A stretch of 64,000 nucleotides of DNA from NCBI GenBank assembly GCA_965203635.1, contig OZ241903.1, positions 1,426,001 through 1,490,000 of the forward strand, written 5' to 3'. How positions within the stretch are numbered: position 1 is the stretch's first letter; each line of letters opens with the position of its first letter. The translations under genes and the position numbers were made by a program. Under the pieces are notes generated by a model. The model was not told the origin of the DNA and searched no databases. It saw nothing but the letters and a program-made list of their open reading frames with translations. This stretch comes from Aldehydirespirator sp965203635. GTDB taxonomy: Bacteria; Actinomycetota; Acidimicrobiia; Acidimicrobiales; Aldehydirespiratoraceae. Positions 52,085 through 61,493 of the stretch are shown here, in pieces.

Positions 52085-53655
52085 GCGAGCACCGGGAGTT
52101 CCGCGTGGGGATCGATGTCGGAGGCACCAACACCGACGCGGTGATCATCGACGCCGAGGGGTCCGTGATCAGTGCGGTGAAGGTGGCTACCACGCCCGAA
52201 CCCATCGACGGCATCCGCGAGTCGCTCAGCATGGTGCTTCACGGCAATGACAAGACGCGGTTGGGCAAGGCCATGCTGGGGACCACCCATCCCACCAACG
52301 CCATCATCCAGCGTCGAGACCTCGACACGGTGGGTGTGCTGCGTCTGGCCGCCCCGTCCTCGCTGGGAGTGAGGCCCGGCGCGGCCTGGCCACGCGACAT
52401 CCGGGACATCGTCATCGGCGCCTCGGCCATCATCGAGGGCGGCAACGAGTACACCGGCGCCGAGATAGCCCCGCTCGACACCGACGCGGTGCGCCGCTTT
52501 GCGGCTGACGCCGTCGCCGCGGGTTGCCGCGCTGTCGCGGTGTCGGCCGCCTTCAGCCCGGCAACCAGCGAACACGAACTGAGAGCGCGTGACGTTCTAA
52601 CAGACGAACTAGGTGACGCCCTTCCCGTGTCGCTCAGTCACCAGGTCGGATCACTGGGCCTGCTTGAGCGCGAGAACGCCACCATCCTCAACGCGGCGCT
52701 GCTGAGCGTGGCCTCCAGCGTGGTCGACGGCTTCGAGAATGCTCTGGCTGCGCACGAACTGGCTATCGACGCCTACCTCACGCAGAACGACGGCACGCTG
52801 CTCACCGCGGCCGAAGCCGGGCGCTTTCCGGTGCTGACCCTCGGATCGGGGCCCACCAACTCGATGCGGGGCGCCTGCGCATTGGCGGGGGTCAACGACG
52901 CGGTCGTCATCGACGTGGGCGGCACCTCGGCCGATGCGGGCATCCTCGTGGACGGGTTCCCCCGGGAGTCCACCGCGGCGGTGGAGGTCGGCGGGGTGCG
53001 CACCAATTTCCGCATGCCCGATCTGATCTCCATAGGGCTGGGAGGAGGAACCGTGGTGCGCGATGCCCGTGCCGGCAACGGCCCATCCCTCGCCATCGGC
53101 CCCGACTCGGTGGGCTACGCGGTGGCCACCGAGGCGCTGTGCGTCGGCGGTGGCACGCTCACCCTCTCGGACATCTCGCTGGCATCGGGACGCCTGGACG
53201 ACTTCGGCGATCGCAAGCTGGTGGAGCACCTGGAGCCCGCGCTGGTGCGCGACGCGTTGAGCTGGGTGGACGAGCAGGTGTCGGTCATGAGCGACCGCAT
53301 GAAGTCGAGCCGGGCCGAGATCCCGCTGCTGGCCGTCGGCGGCGGAGCCCATCTGGTCGCGGAGCGGGTGCCCGGCATCTCCGAAGTGCTGCGCCCGCAG
53401 AACTACTCGGTGGCCAATGCCTACGGTGCCTGCATCGCCGAGGCTTCCGGAACGGTCGACCGGGTCTACAGCTATGACCGTTCCAGCCGGGAGGAGTGTC
53501 TCGACGATGCCAAGGAGCTGGCGGGCAACGCCGCGGTGCGCTCCGGCGCCCACCCGGACCGGATCCGCATCACCACCGTGACCGAGGTGCCCATGACCTA
53601 TGTGCCCGGCGGCGGCTGCCGAGTCATGGTGAAAGCCGTTGGGCCTCTCGCCTGA
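52081..53655 (+). CDS. Hydantoinase A / oxoprolinase-like subunit
   Basis: A 524-residue protein with the HyuA actin-like ATPase signatures: RVGIDVGGTNTDAVIID at the start, LGTTHPTNAIIQR near 60, GSGPTNSMRGA near 255, VIDVGGTSADAGILVDG near 278, and VGGGAHLVAERV near 420. It would use ATP to open a cyclic amide or carboxylate-activated substrate. The ATG at 52081 overlaps the DUF917 stop; the longer upstream frame is antisense-like noise. No HyuB subunit is present; the DUF917 protein may replace it. Confidence 0.88.
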   Translation: MSEHREFRVGIDVGGTNTDAVIIDAEGSVISAVKVATTPEPIDGIRESLSMVLHGNDKTRLGKAMLGTTHPTNAIIQRRDLDTVGVLRLAAPSSLGVRPGAAWPRDIRDIVIGASAIIEGGNEYTGAEIAPLDTDAVRRFAADAVAAGCRAVAVSAAFSPATSEHELRARDVLTDELGDALPVSLSHQVGSLGLLERENATILNAALLSVASSVVDGFENALAAHELAIDAYLTQNDGTLLTAAEAGRFPVLTLGSGPTNSMRGACALAGVNDAVVIDVGGTSADAGILVDGFPRESTAAVEVGGVRTNFRMPDLISIGLGGGTVVRDARAGNGPSLAIGPDSVGYAVATEALCVGGGTLTLSDISLASGRLDDFGDRKLVEHLEPALVRDALSWVDEQVSVMSDRMKSSRAEIPLLAVGGGAHLVAERVPGISEVLRPQNYSVANAYGACIAEASGTVDRVYSYDRSSREECLDDAKELAGNAAVRSGAHPDRIRITTVTEVPMTYVPGGGCRVMVKAVGPLA

Positions 53656-54658
53656 GCGTCCGCTGCTGCCCATCGCGGACTCTCACAACGACCTGCTGCT
53701 GGCCTGCATGCACCAGCGCGAGCGGGGCGCGTCCGACCCGTTCGGCGACGACTGGCTGCCGGGGCTCCGTGCCGGGGGCGTGGTGTTCCAGGTGCTTCCC
53801 ATCTTCACCGAGGAGCAGTTCGTCGGCGAGGCGGCTCTGCGGCGCACCTTGGAGATCATCGCGCTGGCCCGCGAGATCGCGGATGTCCACGAGGCCGACG
53901 TGGCCATCGCCGAGAATGCCGCCGACATCGACCGGATCATCGGCAGCGGCCGCATCGCTCTGCTGATCGCCATCGAGGGAGCCGAGCCGGTCGGCGCGTC
54001 CGTCTCGATGTTCGAGACCCTGCACCGGCTCGGGGTGCGCATGGCGTCGCTCACCTGGAACCGGCGCACGATGCTGGCCGACGGGATCGCCGAGTCCAGC
54101 ACCGGCGGCCGTCTCTCCTCGCTCGGGGTCGAGGCCGTGGCCGAGATGGAGCGGATCGGCATGGTTGTCGACATCAGCCACCTGTCGGCCGCCGGAGTCG
54201 ACCACATCGCCGAAGTCGCGACGGCACCCTTCGTCGCCACCCATTCGTCGTGCCGGGCGCTCTGCGATCACCCCCGCAACCTCACCGATCCCCAGATCGA
54301 GCTGGTGGCCGCCTCGGGCGGGTTCGTGGCTGTCAACGCATTCGGCTCCTTCGTGTCGGAGACAACCCCGACCATCGACGCCTTCATCGACCACCTCGAG
54401 CACGCCGCCGCCGTCGCCGGGGAAGACCGGGCCGCAATCGGCGCCGACTTCATCGACGACCTGGTTCGCACCGTCGATCCGATCCTCGGGCGCCAGATCC
54501 TGGTCGACCCGGCCGACCTCTCGTACATAGACGACCTGAGGGCACCGGCCGACTTTGCGAACCTGTCCGAACGGCTCATCGAGCGGTGTGGCCCCCACCG
54601 GGCGGGTCGCTTTGCCAGCACCAACATGGTCGACTTCTTCCGCTCCAATCTGCGGTAG
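53639..54658 (+). CDS. Membrane-dipeptidase (M19) family peptidase
   Basis: A 339-residue M19 protein. The binuclear zinc ligands can be followed: IADSHNDLL (H-x-D), the bridging Glu in IAIEGAEP, VVDISHLS, and ATHSSCRALCDHPRN; the GADFIDD acidic site is also present. These enzymes cleave dipeptides, including some with a D-residue. The only in-frame start ahead of the first ligand is TTG 53639, inside the end of the HyuA gene (17-bp overlap), which implies translational coupling. Confidence 0.88.
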   Translation: MGLSPERPLLPIADSHNDLLLACMHQRERGASDPFGDDWLPGLRAGGVVFQVLPIFTEEQFVGEAALRRTLEIIALAREIADVHEADVAIAENAADIDRIIGSGRIALLIAIEGAEPVGASVSMFETLHRLGVRMASLTWNRRTMLADGIAESSTGGRLSSLGVEAVAEMERIGMVVDISHLSAAGVDHIAEVATAPFVATHSSCRALCDHPRNLTDPQIELVAASGGFVAVNAFGSFVSETTPTIDAFIDHLEHAAAVAGEDRAAIGADFIDDLVRTVDPILGRQILVDPADLSYIDDLRAPADFANLSERLIERCGPHRAGRFASTNMVDFFRSNLR

Positions 54659-54690
54659 AGGCCGTTCCGGCTCCGGCAGGGCAGCCTCGG

Positions 54691-54696
54691 TAGGTT
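54691..54696 (+). promoter_or_regulatory. -10 element of the pucR-like gene
   Basis: TAGGTT ends 6 nt before the ATG at 54703; the same TAGGTTTGG sequence precedes sdhC and the APC leader. It suggests a leaderless message made independently of the upstream catabolic genes. Confidence 0.45.
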
Positions 54697-54702
54697 TGGA
54701 CT

Positions 54703-56310
54703 ATGGGCAATGAGCGTCCGGTCACCGTCAGGCAGCTGCTGTCGTCGCCCGCGCTCGTGGGCGCCGAGCTTGTCGCGGGCGAGGCCGGGATGGACGCCGT
54801 GGTCACCGAGGTCGTGCTCCACGGGCGACTCAGAGCCGACTCACCGTTGAAGCCCGGCGAAGCCGCCGTCCTGGACGCGGCCGACATCGGCGAGCACCTC
54901 TACCAGATCGACATGGCCATCCGGATCATTGCCGACGCTCAAGGAGCGACGCTGATCGTCACCAACCCCGGCTTCGAGCTCGGCGTGGGCGTGCGTCGGC
55001 TCGCCAACCGGTTCGATGTGCCGCTGATCGTGGTGGGCGAGGCCGACGCGATGACCCTCACCCACCGGTTGAGGGCCCAGCTGTGGGCGGCTGATGTGGA
55101 GCATGCCTCGGCGGTCAATTCACTGCTGGTGTCGCTCAGCCGGCCCCGCATCGCAAGTGTGGAGGGGGTGCTCGACGCCATCACCGAACTCAGCGCTTCG
55201 AGCGCTTGCCTGCTCGGTCAGGATCGCAGCCTGGTGGCCGGCGCGGCCGTCGAGATCGGCGATCGCCGGCTGGCTTCGGGACCTGCGTACCTGGTCGACA
55301 ACTCGACTGAGGCCGCGCTCCACAGCACCGCGATCGTGCTGACGCCCGGCGAGCCCGGCGCAGAGGCCGACTACTGGCTCGTCGCCGAGAGCCGCGGGTC
55401 GGACGGGGTCCAGCGACTGCTGCGGTCTCTGCTACAGATCGGATCCTGGTACTTGGCGGCCCTGCTGGCCTCGGTGCGGGCCCGGACCGAGAGCGACGCC
55501 CGGCGCCGGATCGCCGTGCTCAACGAACTGCTGGCCACCAGCGACCTCCACGAGCGGGACATTCGCAACCAGATGCTGGCGCTGGGATGGAGTGCCGCTG
55601 GATGGAACACCGGCCTGCACATCACGCTGCGGGGGGCCGACACCTCGCGCATCATCGACTTGCACGCCGAGGTTCGGGAGCGGTTGCGCGACGTCGGCGT
55701 CGACGGGCCTCTGGTGGAGCGCAACGACGGATGGAGCGGCTGGGTGACCGATGCGGCCGAGCCCGCGGTGGAGAGCTATTCGGCGATGGTCAGGCGGCTG
55801 GGAGACGCGCTCGCCGAGTTCGTCGACGCGCACTCGGGACTCCAGGCCCATGCTGGCATCGGTCGTCCCTACCTCGACCTCAGCGGACTGCGCATGTCGC
55901 TGACGGAGGCCCACGAGGCCGCGCTGATTGCCAACGCACGCTTCGGGGGTCGCTCCGGAGCGGCTCACATTGACCAGCTCGGAGTGCAGAGGGTGCTCAT
56001 GGGCTGGTTCGGTTCAGAGGACTTCGCGCGATACGCCCGGTTCATCCTGCAGCCCATAATCGATGCCGACACCGACCACGAACTGCTGCGGACCCTCGAG
56101 GTCTATCTCGACGCCAGTTGCTCCACCACCGACGCGGCCCAGGTGTTGGGCCTGCACCGCAACACGGTGACCAACCGGATGCGCCGCATCTCCGACCTGC
56201 TGGGGGTCGAACTTGACGACGCCGAGACCCGCCTGTCGTTGCAGCTGGCCTGCCGCATGCTGCGGATCAACCGTGAACCAGTCCAACTTATGCAGAGCGC
56301 ACTCGAATAG
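54703..56310 (+). CDS. PucR-family transcriptional regulator
   Basis: A 535-residue protein with the PucR order. The N-terminal ~140 residues are a PucR ligand-sensing domain (VTVRQLLSSPALVGAELVAG, HRLRAQLWAADVEH). A GGDEF-like or linker region follows. The C-terminal HTH_30 has ASCSTTDAAQVLGLHRNTV then NRMRRISDLLGVELDD. PucR proteins activate purine, hydantoin, allantoin or amine catabolism in response to the substrate. Its place between catabolic and transport genes makes it the probable regulator of both. Confidence 0.88.
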   Translation: MGNERPVTVRQLLSSPALVGAELVAGEAGMDAVVTEVVLHGRLRADSPLKPGEAAVLDAADIGEHLYQIDMAIRIIADAQGATLIVTNPGFELGVGVRRLANRFDVPLIVVGEADAMTLTHRLRAQLWAADVEHASAVNSLLVSLSRPRIASVEGVLDAITELSASSACLLGQDRSLVAGAAVEIGDRRLASGPAYLVDNSTEAALHSTAIVLTPGEPGAEADYWLVAESRGSDGVQRLLRSLLQIGSWYLAALLASVRARTESDARRRIAVLNELLATSDLHERDIRNQMLALGWSAAGWNTGLHITLRGADTSRIIDLHAEVRERLRDVGVDGPLVERNDGWSGWVTDAAEPAVESYSAMVRRLGDALAEFVDAHSGLQAHAGIGRPYLDLSGLRMSLTEAHEAALIANARFGGRSGAAHIDQLGVQRVLMGWFGSEDFARYARFILQPIIDADTDHELLRTLEVYLDASCSTTDAAQVLGLHRNTVTNRMRRISDLLGVELDDAETRLSLQLACRMLRINREPVQLMQSALE

Positions 56311-56414
56311 GCGCTCATCTATGCATATGGCCTAGGTCTTGGTCCCGGGCCTCACCTTATGGTGCGGTCAACTCGGCGTGGGCCGGGTGACGTACCAGGA
56401 GGAGGTGACGCCCG

Positions 56415-57620
56415 ATGGCGAGGATTCCGCGCAGACGGCTCTCACTTGTATGGCTCGCTCTCGTTGCCGTCCTTGCGCTCGTCGCGGCTTCATGCGGCGA
56501 CGATGATGGAGCGTCCGGGGGCGAACCGACCGAGACCCAGGCACCGGTGGTCGCTGACGACGCCGCGCCGGAACCGGATGAGCCCGAGGAAATGGACGAT
56601 CCGGAGCCGGCCGAGCCTGAGGAGGTCGATGAGCCGGAGCCGGCCGAGCCCGAGGAGATGGACGATCCGGAGCCGGCCGAGCCCGAGGAGATGGACGAGC
56701 CGGAGCCGGCCGAGCCGTTCCAGGTCGCTTACCTGTCGGCTAGCTCGGCCAACACATGGCTGCTGTCGTCGCGCCTGGAGATGGAAGCGGTGGCCGCCGC
56801 GAGCAACGTGGAGATCACAGAGTTCGACGCCCAGTTCGACCCCGGTCTGCAGACGACCCAGTTTCAGGACGTGATCGCCTCGGGAGCCTACGACGGTGTG
56901 ATCCTGGTGGCGATCACCGGCATCGCCACGGCCCCCGACATCGCGGCCGCGCTCGACGCCGGCATGGAGGTGGTCATCCTCAACCAGGTGGTGGGCGAGG
57001 ACTACACCACCTCTGAGCCCCAGGTGCCCGGAGTGAGCGCCAACGTCATGGCTGCGCCGTTCGTGAACGGCAACCGGCTCGGCGAGCTCACCGTGCTGGC
57101 CTGTGCCGACCGGGACCCGTGCGAGGTCGTGTACATCTACGGCATCAAGGGCCTGCCCATCGACGACGCGGCCCGCGCCGGCCTAGACGAGGTCATAGCC
57201 GGGCATCCGTCCATCACCATCGTCGCCGAGGGCGAGGGCCAGTACCTCGGCCCCGAGGGCGGAATCAACGCCACTCAGGACATCCTCCAGGTCGCTCCCG
57301 ACTTCGACGTCCTCGTCGGCGCCGACCAGTCGGTGCAGGGAGCGGAGATCGTGCTGGCCGACGAGGGCAAGCTCGACCAGGTCCGTCTGGTCGGCTGGGG
57401 CGGCTCGGTGCCGGCCATCGATGGGATCGCCGGCGGGCGCTGGTTCGGCGGCGTGTTCGGCGCACCCGGGGACGAGGGACGCATCGCCATGGAGGCCATG
57501 GTCTCGGCCCTCACCGGCGGCCCCGACTTCGGAGGAGTGGATCCGCTGGCCGATCTCCCCGACAATGGCCTGGTGACTGCCGACAACGTGCACCTGTTCA
57601 CGCCGCAGTGGGACGGCTGA
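56415..57620 (+). CDS. ABC transporter sugar-type substrate-binding lipoprotein
   Basis: A 401-residue protein. The signal peptide ends in a lipobox (LVAASC at ~27), followed by an 80-residue acidic linker made of four 11-residue Pro/Glu/Ala units (PEPAEPEEMDD type). The ~300-residue domain is a type-I periplasmic binding protein (VAYLSASSANTW, GVILVAITGIATAPDIAAAL, VGADQSVQGAEIVLAD). Strong Shine-Dalgarno GGAGGTGA lies 6 nt before the ATG. The fold is that of sugar binders, but the surrounding genes argue for a nitrogenous ligand. Confidence 0.88.
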   Translation: MARIPRRRLSLVWLALVAVLALVAASCGDDDGASGGEPTETQAPVVADDAAPEPDEPEEMDDPEPAEPEEVDEPEPAEPEEMDDPEPAEPEEMDEPEPAEPFQVAYLSASSANTWLLSSRLEMEAVAAASNVEITEFDAQFDPGLQTTQFQDVIASGAYDGVILVAITGIATAPDIAAALDAGMEVVILNQVVGEDYTTSEPQVPGVSANVMAAPFVNGNRLGELTVLACADRDPCEVVYIYGIKGLPIDDAARAGLDEVIAGHPSITIVAEGEGQYLGPEGGINATQDILQVAPDFDVLVGADQSVQGAEIVLADEGKLDQVRLVGWGGSVPAIDGIAGGRWFGGVFGAPGDEGRIAMEAMVSALTGGPDFGGVDPLADLPDNGLVTADNVHLFTPQWDG

Positions 57621-57672
57621 GCTGGCCCCCTGAAGCTGAGCCTCCCGCGCTCCGGGCGCGGTAGGCCGATCG

Positions 57673-59199
57673 ATGAAGTCCGCCGAAGCGCTTCTGGCCG
57701 TTCGCAACGTCAGCAAGCGCTTCGGCGCGACTCATGCCCTCAAGGACGTGTCGGTCACCTTCGAAGCCGGCCGGGTGCATGGCCTGGTGGGCGAGAACGG
57801 TGCCGGCAAGTCCACGCTGTGCGGTGTCATGCTCGGAGTGCACGCCCCCGACTCCGGCAGCCTCGTGCTCGGCGGCTCGCCCCTGAAGCTGGACAGCCCC
57901 GCCCAGGGAGCCGCCCACGGGCTCGTGGGAGTGGCCCAGGAGCTGTCGCTGCTGCCCGCCATGGGCGTGGTCGACAACGTCGTTCTCGGTTCGGAGGAGC
58001 GCTGGGGCCCGTTCGTGAACGACCGGGCCAACCGGCGCCGGGTCGAGGCTCTGATCGCGCAGCACGGCCTGGAGGTTCCTCTCGACTCGCGAGCCGGGTC
58101 GTTGCCCGTGGCCGGCCAGCAGAAGGTCGAGATACTGCGAGCCCTGGGCCGAGAGTCGCGACTGGTGGTGCTCGACGAGCCGACCGCCCGGCTGGCCAGC
58201 CACGAGGCAGCCGATCTGTGCAGCACGGTTCGCGAGTTGGCCGAACAGGGGGTGGCCGTGGTGTACGTGTCCCACTTCCTCAACGAAGTGCTGTCCGTGG
58301 CCGACACCGTAACGGTGATGCGCGACGGGCGGATAGTGCGGACCGGCCCCGCCGAAGCCGAGACCCATGGGTCGCTGGTCGAAGGAATGACCGGCCGCCA
58401 CATCGGTGAGATCTTCCCGCCCAAACCGCCCGCGCCGGCCGGCGACGCTCCCGTGGTTCTGCGAGTAAGGGACCTGTGCGCGGCCGGCGGCGAGTTCACC
58501 GACGTGTCGTTCCACGTTCGAGCCGGAGAGATCCTGGGCCTGGCCGGACTAGTCGGAGCGGGTCGCAGCGATGTGGCCCACGCGGTGTACGGCGCCGGTC
58601 GAGTCGCATCCGGTTCGGTCGAGGTCTGCGACCGCCGGCTCTCGGGCAGCGTCGAGGACGCGCTGGCCAGCGGAGTCGGCCTGATACCCGAATCCCGCCG
58701 GGATCAGGGCCTGATGGCGAGGCGGCCCGTGCGGGACAACACCACGCTGCCCCATCTGCGGCGCTTCATAGGCCGGCTCGGCATCCGGACCGGCCAGGAG
58801 CAGATCGCGGCCAAGCAGGCCTGCGACGACGTCGGCGTGCGGGCCGAGAGCCTGCTGGCGCCGGTGGAGGCCCTGTCGGGCGGCAACCAGCAGAAGGTGC
58901 TGTTCGCCCGAGCCGTGTTGGGCGAGCCCCGACTCCTCATCGCCGACGAGCCCACCCGGGGGGTGGATGTGGGCTCCAAGCGGGCCATCTACGAGGCACT
59001 CAATCAGATGGCCCGCTCGGGCTGCGCCGTACTGCTCGTCTCGTCGGAGCTGGAGGAGGTGATCGGCACCTGCCATCGGGCGCTGGTGATGCGCGGCGGC
59101 CGGATCGTTGCCGAGTACGCGGGTGACGACATGGTCGATGCCAACCTGTTGGCCGCCGCCTTCGGGGCCGGCGAGAAGGCCGAGGCCCGACCACGATGA
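57673..59199 (+). CDS. Sugar-type ABC transporter ATPase (RbsA-like, two domains)
   Basis: A 508-residue double ATPase. Domain 1 has Walker A GENGAGKSTL and Walker B LVVLDEPTARL, with a weak signature (PVAGQQKVE). Domain 2 has a degenerate Walker A (GLVGAGRSDVA, Arg for Lys, normal in RbsA/MglA second halves) with the signature LSGGNQQKV and Walker B LLIADEPTRGVDVGS. It energises the transporter with the neighbouring binding protein and permease. Its stop overlaps the permease ATG (ATGA). Confidence 0.92.
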   Translation: MKSAEALLAVRNVSKRFGATHALKDVSVTFEAGRVHGLVGENGAGKSTLCGVMLGVHAPDSGSLVLGGSPLKLDSPAQGAAHGLVGVAQELSLLPAMGVVDNVVLGSEERWGPFVNDRANRRRVEALIAQHGLEVPLDSRAGSLPVAGQQKVEILRALGRESRLVVLDEPTARLASHEAADLCSTVRELAEQGVAVVYVSHFLNEVLSVADTVTVMRDGRIVRTGPAEAETHGSLVEGMTGRHIGEIFPPKPPAPAGDAPVVLRVRDLCAAGGEFTDVSFHVRAGEILGLAGLVGAGRSDVAHAVYGAGRVASGSVEVCDRRLSGSVEDALASGVGLIPESRRDQGLMARRPVRDNTTLPHLRRFIGRLGIRTGQEQIAAKQACDDVGVRAESLLAPVEALSGGNQQKVLFARAVLGEPRLLIADEPTRGVDVGSKRAIYEALNQMARSGCAVLLVSSELEEVIGTCHRALVMRGGRIVAEYAGDDMVDANLLAAAFGAGEKAEARPR

Positions 59200-60137
59200 T
59201 GGCGCAGGTCCTGCCCGCGACCCGCCGCTACGGCATCGCGGTCGTCACCGTCGCATTGTTCGTGCTCCTAGCGGCCACCACCGACGGCTTCTTGAGCCAG
59301 GCCAACTTCCGCAACATCCTCGACCAGCAGTCCGCGCTGCTGATCGCGGCCTCCTTCGCCACCATCACGATGATCGCGGGCGGCTTCGACATCTCCGCCG
59401 CGTCCGTCTACGTGGTGGCTCCGCTGTTCGCCCTCCAGATAGAGAACAGCACCGGCAACGTTGCGCTGGCGGTCGCGGTGGGCGTGGCCGTCGGACTGGT
59501 CGTGGGGGTGGCCAACGGGCTGGTGGTCACCGCCCTCAAGGTGAACTCGTTCATCGCCACCCTGGCCACTTCGTTCATGGTCTTCGGCGCAGGCTTCCTG
59601 GTAAGCGACCGCAGCGTGCTCCGGGCCTCCACCGACGCCTACCCGGCCATCGCCCGGACCCGCTGGTGGGGGATCACCACCGGAGCCTGGATCGCGGCCG
59701 CGGTGGTGGCCGTGGCCTGGATTCTGTTGAGTCGCAGCCGCTTCGGACGCCACGTCTACGCGGCCGGCGGCAACGCCGAGGCCGCTCGCCTCGCCGGCGT
59801 GCCCGTGGCCAGGGTCAAGACGATCTGCTTCGCCATGTCTGGAGCGGCTGCCGGCCTTGCCGGGGTGGTGTCGTCGTCCCGGTCGCTGTCCGCGCTGCCC
59901 TCGGACGACTTCAGCTTCGTGTTCGGCGTGATCGCCGCTGTGGTCGTGGGCGGGACCTCCATAGCCGGCGGCGAGGGAGCGGTGTGGCGGACCATCGCCG
60001 GGGCGTTCTTCATCGCGCTGATGATCAACGGCTTCAACCTGCACCAGATCGACCCCATCTGGCAGCGGGTCATCCAGGGCGCGGTGATCCTTGCCGCCGT
60101 CTCCATTGACTCCTGGACCCAGCGCCGATCCCAGTAG
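59196..60137 (+). CDS. Sugar-type ABC transporter permease (RbsC-like)
   Basis: A 313-residue polytopic protein of the BPD_transp_2 family: NFRNILDQQSALLIAASFATITMIAGGFDIS near the N-terminus, the GLVVTALKVNSFIATLAT loop, and the EAARLAGVPVARVK segment that contacts the ATPase. About 8-10 helices. Only one permease gene is present, which fits the homodimeric RbsC type. Confidence 0.92.
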   Translation: MMAQVLPATRRYGIAVVTVALFVLLAATTDGFLSQANFRNILDQQSALLIAASFATITMIAGGFDISAASVYVVAPLFALQIENSTGNVALAVAVGVAVGLVVGVANGLVVTALKVNSFIATLATSFMVFGAGFLVSDRSVLRASTDAYPAIARTRWWGITTGAWIAAAVVAVAWILLSRSRFGRHVYAAGGNAEAARLAGVPVARVKTICFAMSGAAAGLAGVVSSSRSLSALPSDDFSFVFGVIAAVVVGGTSIAGGEGAVWRTIAGAFFIALMINGFNLHQIDPIWQRVIQGAVILAAVSIDSWTQRRSQ

Positions 60138-60203
60138 TCGCTGTAGGCGTGCACTGCGTCTCTTGCGGTCTGGCGCCACTGCGGGTCGCGTGACATCCTC
60201 GGC

Positions 60204-61136
60204 GTGGTGCGCACCCTTGACGCGGCCGCGGTTCGGGCGGCCACGCCGTGGCCGGAACTGATCGCCGCCATCGCTGAGGTGCTGGCGGAGGAACACCTGA
60301 ACTCGCCGGAGCGGCATGTGCATCCGGTCGGTTTGCCCGACGGCGGCGAGGGCGCGCTGCTGCTGATGCCGGCCTGGATCGACCGCGAGCTGATCGGCGT
60401 CAAGACCGTCACCTACTTCCCGTCCAACGCCGGCACCGCCGTGCCCACCGTCAACGCCGCCTACCTGCTCCTCGACGGCCGCACCGGGCAGCTGAGCGCG
60501 GTGCTAGACGGCGACGAGCTGACCGACCGCCGCACCGCAGCCATCTCGGCGCTGGCCGCCGATCATCTGGCCCGCGCCGGCGCCGAGCGGCTGCTGGTGG
60601 TGGGAACGGGCCGGCTGTCGCCCAACATGGCCCGGGCCCACGCCACGGTCCGTCCGCTCACCGGCATCGAGATCTGGGGTCGCAGGCCCGCTGCCGCCGA
60701 GGCCGTGGCCCAGCAACTGCGGGCCGAGGGCCTCCCCGCCCGGGCGACCACCGACCTCGATGCCGGCATCCAGCAAGCCGACATCGTCTCGTGCGTGACC
60801 GGCGCCACCAGCCCCCTGGTGCGGGGCGAACTCCTCGCCCCCGGCGCCCACCTCGACCTCGTCGGCAGCTTCCAGCCCGACATGCGCGAGTCCGACGACG
60901 CGGCGACTACCCGGGCCACTATCTTCGTCGACACCGTCGGGGGCGCCTCATTGTCGGGCGACCTGGCCCAGCCGCTGGCCGACGGAGTCATCACCAAGAC
61001 CTCGATCACCGCCGACCTACGAGCCCTCACTACCGGCGACCACCCCGGCCGCACGTTTGACGACGAGATCACCCTGTTCAAGTCGGCCGGCTTCGCCGCC
61101 GCCGACCTAGCCGCCGCCCGCCTCGCCCTGAGCTGA
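60204..61136 (+). CDS. Ornithine cyclodeaminase / mu-crystallin family protein
   Basis: A 310-residue protein. ELIGVKTVTYFPSN is the substrate site around the conserved Lys; DRRTAAISALAADHLAR follows; VVGTGRLSPNMARAH is the Rossmann loop (the usual GTG-x-QA here is GTGRLS); HLDLVGS and the C-terminal TLFKSAGFAAADLAAA complete the family pattern. Members include ornithine cyclodeaminase, alanine dehydrogenase and ketimine/imine reductases. It closes the catabolic cluster 66 nt after the permease; reduction or formation of a cyclic imine would fit, but the substrate is unknown. Confidence 0.85.
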   Translation: MVRTLDAAAVRAATPWPELIAAIAEVLAEEHLNSPERHVHPVGLPDGGEGALLLMPAWIDRELIGVKTVTYFPSNAGTAVPTVNAAYLLLDGRTGQLSAVLDGDELTDRRTAAISALAADHLARAGAERLLVVGTGRLSPNMARAHATVRPLTGIEIWGRRPAAAEAVAQQLRAEGLPARATTDLDAGIQQADIVSCVTGATSPLVRGELLAPGAHLDLVGSFQPDMRESDDAATTRATIFVDTVGGASLSGDLAQPLADGVITKTSITADLRALTTGDHPGRTFDDEITLFKSAGFAAADLAAARLALS

Positions 61137-61143
61137 AGCAGGC

Positions 61144-61446
61144 CTAGGCCGCGCCGGGCTCCTCAGATTGGCCAGGATCCTGCTTCGGCCGGGTCGCTCC
61201 AGCCGCCTTCGATGCGGCCCCGTCAGGCATGCCGATGCCCAGGAAGCCCTCGATACGCGCCAGCCGCTCCCCGTTGGCCACGACCGCCGCACCGAGTCTC
61301 TCAAAACCCCGGTCAGTGTCGTCCCGCAGCTTGTCGATCGTTCGCTGCTGGTGCCAGATGATGGCGAACACACCCAGAGCGACGGTCAGAACCTGTAACA
61401 GCGTCTCCACGGCGTCTAGGGTAGCCGTTCCTCCAACAGCCTGCAA
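61144..61446 (-). CDS. Small single-helix membrane protein with coiled-coil
   Basis: Up to 100 residues (TTG 61446; GTG 61410 would give 88). One hydrophobic helix (VLTVALGVFAIIWHQ) is followed by a charged coiled-coil (RTIDKLRDDTDRGFERLGAAVVANGERLARIE) and a Pro/Gly/Glu tail. Many bacterial genomes have such proteins without a known function. It converges with the cyclodeaminase gene (7 nt apart). Confidence 0.55.
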   Translation of the reverse strand: MQAVGGTATLDAVETLLQVLTVALGVFAIIWHQQRTIDKLRDDTDRGFERLGAAVVANGERLARIEGFLGIGMPDGAASKAAGATRPKQDPGQSEEPGAA

Positions 61447-61493
61447 CTTAATGACATGAAAGTATCTCTAAAAGCAGCTGTGAGCCTCGCGAC

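Noticed and set aside
52081..53655. Complete hydantoinase HyuA-HyuB
   Set aside because: No HyuB-like gene follows; DUF917 precedes instead.
57719..57843. Sugar specificity of the ABC transporter
   Set aside because: The ATPase and permease families are sugar-type, but the gene context does not support a sugar; left open.
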